This document shows, one piece after another, positions 41,744-51,978 of a stretch of DNA of 64,000 nucleotides; the first letter of the stretch is position 1, and every line of letters starts with the position of its first letter. Below the pieces are notes generated by a model that was not told the origin of the DNA, did not search any database, and was given only the letters and a program-made list of their open reading frames with translations. The translations under genes were made by a program, and so were the position numbers. The stretch spans positions 1 through 64,000 of the forward strand of contig WHUZ01000081.1 of NCBI GenBank assembly GCA_015179045.1, read 5' to 3'. The stretch is from Kalaharituber pfeilii. Taxonomy: Eukaryota > Ascomycota > Pezizomycetes > Pezizales > Pezizaceae.

Positions 41744-44700
41744 TTATTCCCTCAACCTCGCCACCCCCACCCCCACCGCCTCCCTACTCCTCAAACTCAT
41801 CACTGCTCCCCTCTGCGCCAGCTCCATAGTCTTCTCAAGTCCTCCCCCTACTCCCTCTAACCCCACTTCCTCTTCCGTCTCCTGTCCCTCTTTCCTCACC
41901 TCCCCAAGCACACCCACTTCAACCATCCTCGCCAACACCACCCCCACAAAAGTGTCCCGACCCCATTAACACTGATACCTCTTCCTCGGGCACTTTGAGG
42001 GCTGGGAAATGCTGAATGTAATTTCCAGCTGTATGCGCGCATTTTCCACGGGAGAGGATGGTGGGGGTGTGAGTGGGCGTGGAGGTAGGAAGTTAGAAGG
42101 GGGCACGGGCAGGAGACGCACAGCGAGGACGCCGTGGGCGCCGAGCTTGATGAGTTGGGTGGGAAGGTAGGGAGAGAGGTGGATGGCCTGTTGGAGGGTA
42201 CCATGGACAAGTAAAGGTAGCTTGGCCTGCTCTGCTAGCATTTCCATGGCTAGGTGGGGTGGAGGGGCAGGAGAAGCATCGTTAGTTGGAAATAGCTTAC
42301 AATTGCAACAAACAACACTCTACTTATGACTCTGAGGTAGAGAGAAAATAAGACTCACAATTGCGGAACAAAGTATCGATATTAAAATCATCAATCACTG
42401 CAAACCAGAGTCAAAGTACCCCATCTCCCTTGCGCAGCCGTACATCGCCGCGAGTTCATGCTCGTTCGGCGTCGCGAGATGCACCGAGTTATGCGGGAAA
42501 CGCCCAGCATTGGGCCGGAATCACCCGACGATTTGAGCTCCGGAAAGATCCGTGTTGACTTCTGCACCGATGTTGGCTCGAAGGCGACTTTTAATGTCCC
42601 CAGGTGTGTATTATCAACAATGCACAGATCTATAACGTATATGGGAATTCATGAAACTTGTGGTATACCCTTTGTCCACACAAACCCAGCGTGACCCCAC
42701 CTCTCGATTTCCGCTCTCACATGCTCCTCGCTCATCCTCTCCACGACCCGCATGTCCGCCGCTGCAGTAAATAGCCCCCCCTTCGCATCGTTAATCGCAA
42801 TATACCTCGCCGTCGCGACCCCCTCTCTCTTTGCATCCCTCACTGCAATTCCGCTGATATCCACCTTCCTTTTGCCCAGGGTCTCCAACACCCACTTCCC
42901 TGTTAAATCATCTTACGATCGAAGACACTAGTCTCGCTTTCAGTTCGGGTGTGTGAGTGGTGGTGGTGGTGGTGGTGGTGGTGGGAATGGTGGTGGACGT
43001 CACATGACGGGAAGAGATCGAAGGTAGAGGTCTGCGGCAGTGAAGACGTGCGCGACGCCGCCTATGGTTTCGGTGATGGTGGAAGGGTTAGAAGTGCAGA
43101 GTGAGGGTACAGGCGAGCCGCTCAGGTTGGTCGGGAGGAAGTCGCAGGCGTAGTCGACGGCGACGCTGCCGATGGTGAGGAACTCAGTCTTGCCATAGGC
43201 AGAGAATGGTGCCTCAGGAGAAGCGGTAGGAGCAGCAGCAGCAGCAGTAGGAGTAGAAACAGATGGTTCGGGTGGCGATGAAGGAACTGGATGAGTGGAG
43301 ATAGCAGGCATGAAGCCCATTTTAGATTCGTTTGCTTCTGGTGGGATAGGATATGTACACTAGGTTCTCCGCATCTCCATGTAACAAGGGAAAAAAATTA
43401 TCAGCCTTTCTTCCTCTCCCTTCGTGTTTGGACAAACATGATGACAATTGAAAATCCAATTTGGTTCACAGACCCTTCTAACTCCGCCAACGCTATTGCC
43501 ATCTCCGCTCCTACCTGCACGTTATTGAGAACGAGAGCCTTGTTCGCAGGGATAGAGCGGCCTTTGGAGTCCTTCTTGATCCGGTCAAGGATGTACGGAG
43601 TGTTGTCTTTGCCTTTTTCGGCTTTCTTTATTGCAGCGGAGATGATGTCAGCCATTAACGGATTTGGGGATCTCAAATTCGGTGGGGATGGGGTTGCAGA
43701 AGAGTTGGCCTGATGTGAGGCCCATAGCATGGCTGGCGTCTGGTATTCTATCAGCTTGTGCTTGATCTCCCAGTAACCTGGACGTGGGGAATGCGCACAG
43801 ATTATGGAAGCAGCTTCCTTTAGGGTCTCTACAACGTTCAGAGACAGTAACCCTGAACTCCGACTGTAGAAGCCTGGAAAATCTACCTTTGCGCCCCTCT
43901 TGCCAAAAGAATGCCCTGGGTCTCCAGATATTCCAATGTCTTTTCCAGGTCCAGGAATGCCTTTGACCCAGAGCTGATGACTGCAATGTTGGTTCTCCCT
44001 AGCTCTGTCAGGTCTGCGGAGATATCCATCGTTTTCTCCGCGCCCCTGTGGACACCTCCTAAGCTGCCTTAGCCTTCAGTTAGCATCTTCTTTACGAGCG
44101 CTCTGTAGTTGATGGCTCCGTACCCGTAGCAAACACCTTGATCCCTGCCAATTCCACCAGAGCCATTGCCCCCGCAATCGTCGTCCCGCCATTGAGACTT
44201 ATTCCTGCGAGCTTCTATACAGCCCCCATAGTAGAATGAGAAGAAGCTCTCTGCCTGTGGGGATACCACGGTGAGTTTGACCTTCACCATACCATGCCAG
44301 TCAAGTAAGGAATGTCTCGATGGGAGACTTTGAGCTTGTTCTTCTTTCCCGTGGACTCAGCCAGCTAGACCAGTTCCTCACCAGTGAGTCCCACCCGGCA
44401 GACTCCATCGAAAATGCAGATTGTAGCGGGGGTGGCGCCGTTGCGGCGGACGGCGGCTTCGACTTCTTTGGCGAGCTCGATGTTGCCGGGGTATGGGAAG
44501 CCTGAGGCAGCATTAGTAGCTTACTCCGTATTCATTATGCTGGTACTGGGTGCTCGCCATGCGTATATATCGCGGATTCCAATGCCACCACTATCCGCCA
44601 ACAGTTAGCCTACTGTTACGTTTGAAGCAATTCACCCAAATCCTCAGGAACACCTGCCTGGCGCCCGCGCCGTGACAGCCGCCCGCATCTCCTCCGACAC

Positions 44701-45003
44701 CCTGTAGAACTTGGTCAGAGGCGACAAAGCCACCGATATTCCTCGCCTGCACCCATGGCGCCGCCGTAGCAGGGCCGTCGTCGCGAGTTTGTTCAGCGTG
44801 GTAGCTCTCTTTTCTCGGCTCTCTATGCCTGCCGCAGGCTCTTGCGAAGCGTTCCTGCGGAAAAAGGCGTGCAACGGCGGGTTGGGGGGGGGAAGGGGGA
44901 GGGGGAGGGGGGAGTGCAGACGAATCCCGAGCCGGGGGCTCCCGCCGGCGCCAAGGCTGCGCACGCAGCGCACCCCCGAAAACGCCAGATATGTGCAATG
45001 CAA
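41744..45003 (-). pseudogene. PsuG-PfkB fusion (pseudouridine catabolism), disrupted
   Basis: In fungi this fused protein joins pseudouridine-5'-phosphate glycosidase to a PfkB-type pseudouridine kinase. From the N-terminus: [52 protein letters not shown] and KVSHRDIPYL. Then come [52 protein letters not shown] and NNVQVGAEMAIALAE. The kinase follows (EFLTIGSVAVDYACDF, FEPTSVQKSTRIFPEL, HLATPNEHELAAMYG, KLGAHGVLAV, DTFVGVVLARMVE). Damage seen: TAG in EELV*LAES near 44360, frameshifts near 43895, 43655 and 42415, and a lost G in the GVGD active-site box near 41950. Two introns near the start use GC-AG ends (44591-44657 and 44502-44557). Start and end are approximate. Confidence 0.8.
42956..42984. 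repeat. (GGT)n microsatellite
   Basis: About nine GGT units lie in the spacer between the two coding blocks of the PfkB part, probably within an intron. Confidence 0.85.
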
Positions 45004-45239
45004 CTGCTATGCAACTGCTATTACGACGATACCCTCAAGAACTGCCTGACCCGCCCCACTCGCCATCATCACGAGCCCAATTGCATCCCGCACTGCTCTC
45101 GATTCTTCAGTGCCCCCCCAACAGAAGCCCCTCCGTTCCACACAGCTCACAAGCGGCAAGAGGCAAGCGGACGGCCAAACCAACTCCTGCTCCGAGAGCT
45201 CCCGAGCTGACCACCGTGGCCCTCGAGCCCCTCCCGCCA

Positions 45240-46863
45240 ATGCGTCTCTCGATGGCCCGAGGAGTCCTCGGACTCCTAGCACTGGCCTTCTGCGCAGCTG
45301 CCAGCACACCCGTGCCCAGCTTCACCCCTCCGCAGGTCTTCAAGAACGTAAACCTGCTGCGGACATATGACCTCTCGAAGCCGTACATCAAGGAGACGAT
45401 TGCTGCCATTGTCGAAAACACATCACAGCAGCCGCAAACGGAGTACTTCCTTCCGGTGCCGACGGCTGCACTGCCATTGATCAGCAGCATTGAGGCGAAA
45501 GATAAGAAGGGAGACTTGGGGGAGCTCGAGGTGAATTTATTACCGGTCGACGACGAAAGGTGATATAGCTTCTCTGCCATCCATCTCTAATTCCCTGCAC
45601 AGCTAGCTGACGGGACCCCAGGCCAACCCAATTCTACCGCATACGCTTCTCCAAGCCCCTCCCCCCTCAGAGACCTACACCATCCAGGTCACCCTCGTGC
45701 TCACCAATGTTCTCACTCCCGTGCCTGCCTCCATCGCCCAAACAGAGCAACAATTCCTCCAGTTGACTATTCCACGGTACGCCGTCTCTGCATACCCCAT
45801 CGAGAAGCAAAAGACCAAGATCAAGTGCCCGAGTGCCGACATCCCCGAGTATACCAAGTTCGGGAACCTTTCCGACGGGAGTCCCGACGCCAGCAAGTCT
45901 GGTAGCATAATCACTTATGGCCCCTACGGCCCCCCGCCCCCTGCCTCCTCTGCGGCCGAAGCCGAATCGGCAACCGAATCCGCAGAAGGCAAATCTGAAC
46001 CCGTCAAATCTGGCGCCTCTGAGCCTGACACCATCACCGTCCGCTACGAGTACACCTCCCCCATCATCCATGCCACCAAAGTTGAGCGTGATATCGAAGT
46101 CTCGCACTGGGGCGGCAACCTTGCTACCGAAGAGCGCTATTGGCTCACCAACGCCGGCGCCAAACTCAAAGATAACTTCTCCCGCGTCACGTGGACCTCC
46201 CGTTCCTATTACAACTACCCTACCGCTGCCATCAAAGTCCTCACATACCCTCTCCACCTCGGCTCTTCGGATGTTTACTACACCGATGAAATCGGCAACG
46301 TGACGACGTCCCGATTCAGATCTAATGCAAGGGAGGCTCATCTGGAGCTCAAGCCGAGGTACCCAGTGTTTGGGGGGTGGAATTACACATTCACAGTCGG
46401 GTGGAACCATGATTTGAAGAATTACCTCAAGACAAAGGTGGTCGGAGGAGAGGAATACGTGCTCAAAGTCCCTTTCATGCAGGGCCCCACTGATCCAATT
46501 ACATACGAGAGCTTCGAGCTCCGTGTCATTCTTCCGGAAGGCGCTACGTGAGCTAGCCCCCCAACCTCAATAGATCTCACCCCCACTAACATCCTCACTA
46601 GTAACATCCAATATCACAGCTCCATCCCCGCCTCTGAAACCCGCTATCTTCACCAAACTTATATGGACACCCTCGGCCGCCCGACCCTCAAACTCACCAC
46701 AAAAAACCTCGTTGACGAGATCCGTGGTAAAGACATCATAGTCACATACACTTACCCTGCCACCGCAGCGCTCCGAAAGCCGCTCACAATCAGCGCGGGC
46801 TTCCTAACGATATTTACTTTGAGCTGGTTGTTGAGTAGAGTGGATGTGAGGATTGGGAAGTAA
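45240..46863 (+). CDS. OST1: Ribophorin I, oligosaccharyltransferase subunit OST1
   Basis: This is the ER membrane subunit of the complex that N-glycosylates proteins. Exons are 45240-45559, 45622-46547 and 46602-46863, with GT-AG introns of 62 and 54 bp. ATG at 45240 opens a signal peptide (GVLGLLALAFCAAAS). The lumenal region follows, with VFKNVNLLRTYDLSKPYIKE, ERDIEVSHWGGNLATEE, NYPTAAIKVLTYPLHLG, PRYPVFGGWNYTFTVGWNH and YMDTLGR. A C-terminal membrane segment (TISAGFLTIFTLSWLLS) ends the protein at about 500 residues. One problem: after the first splice the frame reads FYRIRFSKPL, but the rest of exon 2 (SETYTIQV...) is one base out of phase. The break lies in a run of six C at 45661-45666, so either a read error or a recent frameshift. 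Confidence 0.9.
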
Positions 46864-47502
46864 AATATCGTGGGGACGCATCTGGGAGGACCTATATGTT
46901 GTAATTTTCTTTTTTTCTTTTTTTCTTTTTCTTTTTTTTTTTTTTTTTTTTTTTCCCTCTTTGTTTGTCCCGCCGCTGCAAGTGAAAAACGCAGAGTGCA
47001 AGCGCAATTTGTTGTATGTACATTGAACTCCTACGGAAGAGGAAGATTTGTTTGGGAAGGCAGCAGACGAAAGAAAAAACACAAGAATAATAGTTTATGT
47101 TATGGATTTTCTCTACAGCTATCTGCGTTTGTCTGTGGCATATGCACTAGCCGTACATAAAATAATCAGCAAAATAGAAAATACCCTTCACACAGCAAAC
47201 TCTGTCAATGCAAGGTTCCGCAATCGCACAAGCATGCACAAGCATGGGCAAGCCCAGAAGACCAGTCCAGATCAACACATCGACTGCCAATCTTGGCAGC
47301 GAGCGCTGCACGAGATATAAAGTCAAGAATTCCCCACTCGTTTGATAGGTCTGATTTTCACGGACTCAGTAAGAGCAGTAGAGACAGCAGCAAACTGTTT
47401 TGTGAGGGTGCTGTTCTGAAACCAACCGGCATATTCTAGGTCCTACTTGCGCGTGGTTTTCTATTACAGCGTCAGCATCGATATCGAGTTTTTTCCAGAA
47501 AT
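46864..47502. other. Intergenic with a long pyrimidine tract
   Basis: A 50-bp T-rich tract (46909-46955) lies just after the OST1 stop. Otherwise no gene is seen; the right part is the upstream region of the next gene. Confidence 0.5.
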
Positions 47503-48963
47503 ATGGCAATATCTTCCCTCTTCAAAATGGCCTTTTGGCCGCTTGTTGCCGTGGGTGGCACCTACATTTGCTGTCTTCTTCTATTAATAAATCCATGGCT
47601 CCAAAGAAATGCAATCTACATGCACAAACTTCAGCTCACTTGGAACTCCGATCTAACTAAGCCTGAGCAGTTCGGCTTCGCAAGTATTTCCCCAAATTAC
47701 TTTGTCTGGATTTCTGTATTCCTTTATTGCTGGTACCGGGGCTAAAAGATAAATTATCTAGAAAATCAAGTTGCTTCGTTTTATATACCCACGCCGGATG
47801 GGGAAAAGCTCTTTGCATGGCATGTTCTTCCATTGGCGCTCTATGCCGAGCATAGAGATATACTTTTAAATACCGATTCTGGATTCATAGAAGATATTAC
47901 ACAGTCCACTGCATTTCAATTATTGCAGAGTGACCCTGAGGCCAGGTTGATTATTCACTGTATGCGCCACTCCTATGTGTGAGCATTATAATACGCAAGT
48001 GCTAACTCCTACCAAACCTAGTCCACGGGGTATTTCTCCTTGATATTGCTTGATATGTAATCAAAGTTTGTACTAACAGACTATATTGGGGAAGAATGCA
48101 GGAACAGTTGGAGCTGGTTACCGCCCGGTGTACATGAGATCTCTCTCTGCTGCCTCGCCGTATAAGCTCCATGTGCTCAGTATTGACTATCGAGGCTTTG
48201 GATATTCAACAGGAGATCCAAATGAACAAGGTCTCATTACGGACGGCCTTGCAGCAGTGAAATGGGCAATTGAGGTTGCAGGGGTTTCTCCTGATAGAAT
48301 TGCTATCCTAGGACAATCACTTGGCACTGCAGTCACTTTCGGAGTTGCCGAGGCCCTTCTTAATCCGCCCAATGCCATTGAGGAAGATCCGAACAAAAAG
48401 ATTGAGGTTGGGGCTGTAATATCCATTGCAGGATTCTCAAATATGAAACAACTACTTGAGACATACCACATGGGAGGGTTCATTCCGGTTCTAGCTCCTT
48501 TACGTCCATATCCATTAGTTCTGAGATTCTTCACGAGTTTCGTATATGAAACCTGGGAGTCCTCCCAGAGGCTCCATTCGTTTATCAACAAAGGCAGTGA
48601 CAAATTGAAGTTGTATTTCATTCACGCCTATAACGACATGGAGATACCATGGGAACATTCGAACTATTTGTTCTATGCGGCCACAAATGCTACGATCAGC
48701 GAGGATAGAGAGTTAACTTTACAAGAAATGCGTGAAACAAGAGTAAAGCAGGAATTGGGTGCAGAAGGATACGTGAATACATGGCCAGCAGAGAAAAGCG
48801 GTGGAAAGCTGATACAACAGTGGGTCGTAAAGTGGGGAGGTTTGTACAAACTCTGTTATCTGATTGGTTTTCTCTGCTAATAAGCGCCACATATTCAGAG
48901 CATAACAGGATTGTTGCATCTTCGTCAGTTTCGTTACTTGTTGCGAGGGCATTGGGACTCTGA
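47503..48963 (+). CDS. Membrane-anchored alpha/beta hydrolase, ABHD12 type
   Basis: This is a serine hydrolase of the ABHD12-like fungal family, likely a lipase or esterase at an internal membrane. Five exons give 398 residues in phase: 47503-47683, 47762-47959, 48022-48029, 48095-48839 and 48899-48963. The N-terminus has a membrane segment (LVAVGGTYICCLLLLI). Motifs are FYIPTPDGEKLFAWHVLPL, HFHGNAGTVGAGYRP (oxyanion loop), YRGFGYSTG, the nucleophile elbow ILGQSLGTAV, an acidic residue in AYNDMEIPWEHS, and the terminal His in GEHNRIV. Exon 3 is only 8 nt (TCCACGGG) and codes the HG of the oxyanion loop; a TACTAAC branch site lies in the next intron. The substrate cannot be told from sequence. 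Confidence 0.88.
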
Positions 48964-49678
48964 AAGTTAATTATCTGAAAATTCTTCTAGCAATATATTT
49001 CTCGATATGAATCAAATTTGTGTCCAAGCAGATTATGTCCAAACAATTTTTTTCTCGTATTTTCTTTTTTTTTCAATGCATCTTTTTGTTTTTGGAAAAG
49101 TTTCCCAGTTCAAGAATGAGGCGTTCAGCATGTCAGAACTCTTTTTGTTCCAAAATTCCCCATGCACCATTCCAGAAGTTGTTACAGAGACAGAGGTTTT
49201 TCACTTGGTGAAGATTACGTCAAAGCATGTGACGGAAAGGCTGGGCACGAGATCAGAGATTAACGTTACTGTTTTCTCAAAATATAAGCGGAAATTTATT
49301 TCCGCCATCTGAGCAAATATCGTTCATCACTATTGCAAAAGCAAGGAGCCTAAAGCGAGTCTGCGACACGGAGATAGGTCTTCGCACGAAGGTATGCGGG
49401 AGAGATATCGTTAAGTCTATGATGTCGGAAGATTAGGTATCCCTGGGTGAGGACCCTGACCACTCAGTCTAGGCAGTCGACGTTGATCCTCAAACCAAGG
49501 CTAAGAACTTCAGACTTCCAAGCTCTGAGAAACCCGTAAGGCTTGGCTACCCCACCATTCTCGAAAATAACCCTACTGATATATTTCCAAGCTGGCTGCA
49601 ACCAGACTGCTATTCAAGCATCGTGGGCTTGCTCATCTTTCTTTGGATAGCACTTAGCCCCTCCTCATTCTAGCAAAC
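48964..49678. other. Intergenic
   Basis: A T-rich stretch at 49040-49100 and an open tract of 101 codons (49007-49312) without recognisable domain. No gene supported. Confidence 0.4.
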
Positions 49679-51585
49679 ATGTCAGCCGAATCTAAGCAAA
49701 CAGCCGAGCCCGGAGAAACCCCAGAACTGAAGCCTGTAGCGGAATCATCCGCGGCCGCACAAATCGTAGAGGACTCGTCGCAACAGGAGAAAGGAAAATC
49801 CAAGGCTAAAGAACAGGAGCGTACAGTCAGTACGAAAGAACTGCAACACCTATTCGATATCCATCCAGAATTGAGGGATGAAATCCAGAAACTAGCTCCG
49901 GACAAGATGCAGGGCTTGACGTCCAAATTGGAGCAAATGCTACTCACGGCTGTAGGTGTCGATTCTGCGATTTTGGTTTCTATTTGGGGCTAATTATGTC
50001 AACAGAGCGGGAAAAATGCGAAAGACATGGGCGAATTCAAGTTCTGGAGAACTCAGCCGGTACCGAAATTCAGTAAGTTTTGGAATCCGGAAGGTAACAG
50101 CCGGTCTTCTCTAATACTGTCCCTACAGATGAGGAAGAGGAAGACCTTCCGGATGGGCATATTAGCGAGAATATTCCGGAGAAGGTGCGGAAGGATCCAT
50201 ACCCTATGCTGGACTCGTTCGAGTGGGTCACGATGGACCTCAATGATGAAACTCAGGTATGTAATCATGCAGACTCGAACCGTAATCATAGCTACCTACA
50301 GTAAGTTTCATACTTACATTGCATTAGATGAACGAGGTTTATACGTTACTGAGTGGGCATTACGTTGAAGACGACAATGCTACGTTCAGGTTTAACTATT
50401 CAGCTGCATTCCTTAACTGGTAAGGGCGTGGCTCTATGTGAATACATGCATCCATTCTTATATGTTTGCGCTTTTAGGGCACTCAAAGCACCCGGATGGT
50501 TGCCCCAATGGCACATCGGTGTCAGAGCGAAACCCTCAAAGAAGTTATGTGCTTTCATTTCCGGTATTCCAGTGAACATTCGAGTGCGAGAGAATACTAT
50601 TCGGTGCCCAGAGATCAACTTCCTCTGTATTCACAAGAAACTCCGTTCAAAACGCCTTGCTCCAGTCTTGATCAAAGAAATCACACGGCGATGTAACCTG
50701 GAGAATATATGGACAGCTGTATACACTGGTGGCGTTGTTTTGCCAAAGCCTATTGCGTCTTGCAGGTATTTCCACAGAAGCCTAGATTGGTTGAAACTCT
50801 ATGAAGTTGGTTTCAGCCCCCTTCCGAGTAGCAGCACAAAGGACAGGCAGGTAAGAAAGTACCGCCTGCCAGACCGCACTTCCACTCCAGGTCTACGGGA
50901 AATGGAGACCAAGGACGTCAAGCAGGTGCATGCTCTTCTCGATAAATATTTGATGAGATTCGATATCGCGCCTGTTTATACAGAAGAGGAAATTGAGTAC
51001 TGGTTCTTACATAAGGGGGATGGGGAGCGGGTAATTTGGGCTTACGTAGTAGAGGTATAATCTTCCTTCTATGCTACTCCTCTTTCGTAGAATACAGCTT
51101 AATTAGCCTATGAGAAATTTAGGATCCATCCACTAAAGCCATAACGGATTTCTTCTCCTTTTACTCCCTCCAAAGTTCCGTCATCCAAAGCTCTAAGCAT
51201 TCTGTTCTCCGAGCTGCATACATGTATTACTATGCTTCGGAAGCTGCTTTTGAGGAAGCACCGGATACACGTAAGCATCTCAAACTCAGGCTGAAGGAGT
51301 TGATAAATGATGCCCTGATTATTGCAAAAAAGGTTTGTATTGGCCCTCTATAGCACCAGCAGAAACTAAGGCTAAAATTAATTACAGGCTCAATTTGACG
51401 TTTTCAACGCCCTATCACTGCTGGATAACGGGCTTTTCATCACGGATCTGAAATTTGGTGCTGGAGATGGCCTTCTGCATTACTACTTATACAACTGGAG
51501 AACAAGGCACATCGACGGTGGCATCAAAGGTGATGGCAAATTGGATGAAGAAAATGGTAGTGGAGTTGGCCTGGTTATGCTTTAG
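49679..51585 (+). CDS. NMT1: Glycylpeptide N-tetradecanoyltransferase (N-myristoyltransferase)
   Basis: It transfers myristate from myristoyl-CoA to the N-terminal Gly of cytosolic proteins. Seven exons in phase give 514 residues: 49679-49951, 50006-50072, 50129-50256, 50328-50419, 50478-51054, 51123-51332 and 51388-51585. All introns are GT-AG, 53-71 bp. After a charged N-terminus come [64 protein letters not shown], and DITRRCNL-like [48 protein letters not shown] and the C-terminal GVGLVML follow. The C-terminal Leu carboxylate is catalytic in this family. Length and motifs are normal. Confidence 0.96.
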
Positions 51586-51978
51586 GGCAAATCGCCAGTC
51601 AGTAGTAGACATCGCGCCGCGATGTGGGGTGCCTTCTAAGTGATAATGCATTAGTTCTAGCATTGAGTGCATTGAGTTGGAATTGATGTAGAACCTAGTA
51701 TAGCGTTTGGTTGGTTTAATTACTAGTGGTTTGATATTGAAGCCAACATTAGCATAGAGTGCCTAATAGAACTCATGGACCAGGACCGTTTCCGTGTCTT
51801 GTCATAGTCTCAATTGAGGGTAATGATTAATCTGCATGTGTAAGCAGTATTCCGCTTTAGAAAAGTCTTGGCCATAAACTGGTGCTGCATACCGAAGACT
51901 ATTTTTGCGGGCCAAAGAAAAAATACCCATTGCAGCTCTAACTTAGAGCTTTTTTCAATCACACGATATCCTTTCACC
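51586..51978. promoter_or_regulatory. Intergenic region upstream of mitochondrial EF-G
   Basis: About 390 bp between two genes on the same strand must hold the NMT1 3' end and the promoter of the next gene. No clear TATA box or other signal is seen. Confidence 0.35.

Noticed and set aside
43291..43713. Plus-strand 140-codon reading frame
   Set aside because: It is antisense to the conserved PsuG C-terminal block (NNVQVGAEMAIAL) on the minus strand.
46909..46955. Poly(T) tract as a LINE 3' end on the minus strand
   Set aside because: No LINE tail sequence follows and no flanking duplication is seen; it is a pyrimidine tract near the OST1 3' end.
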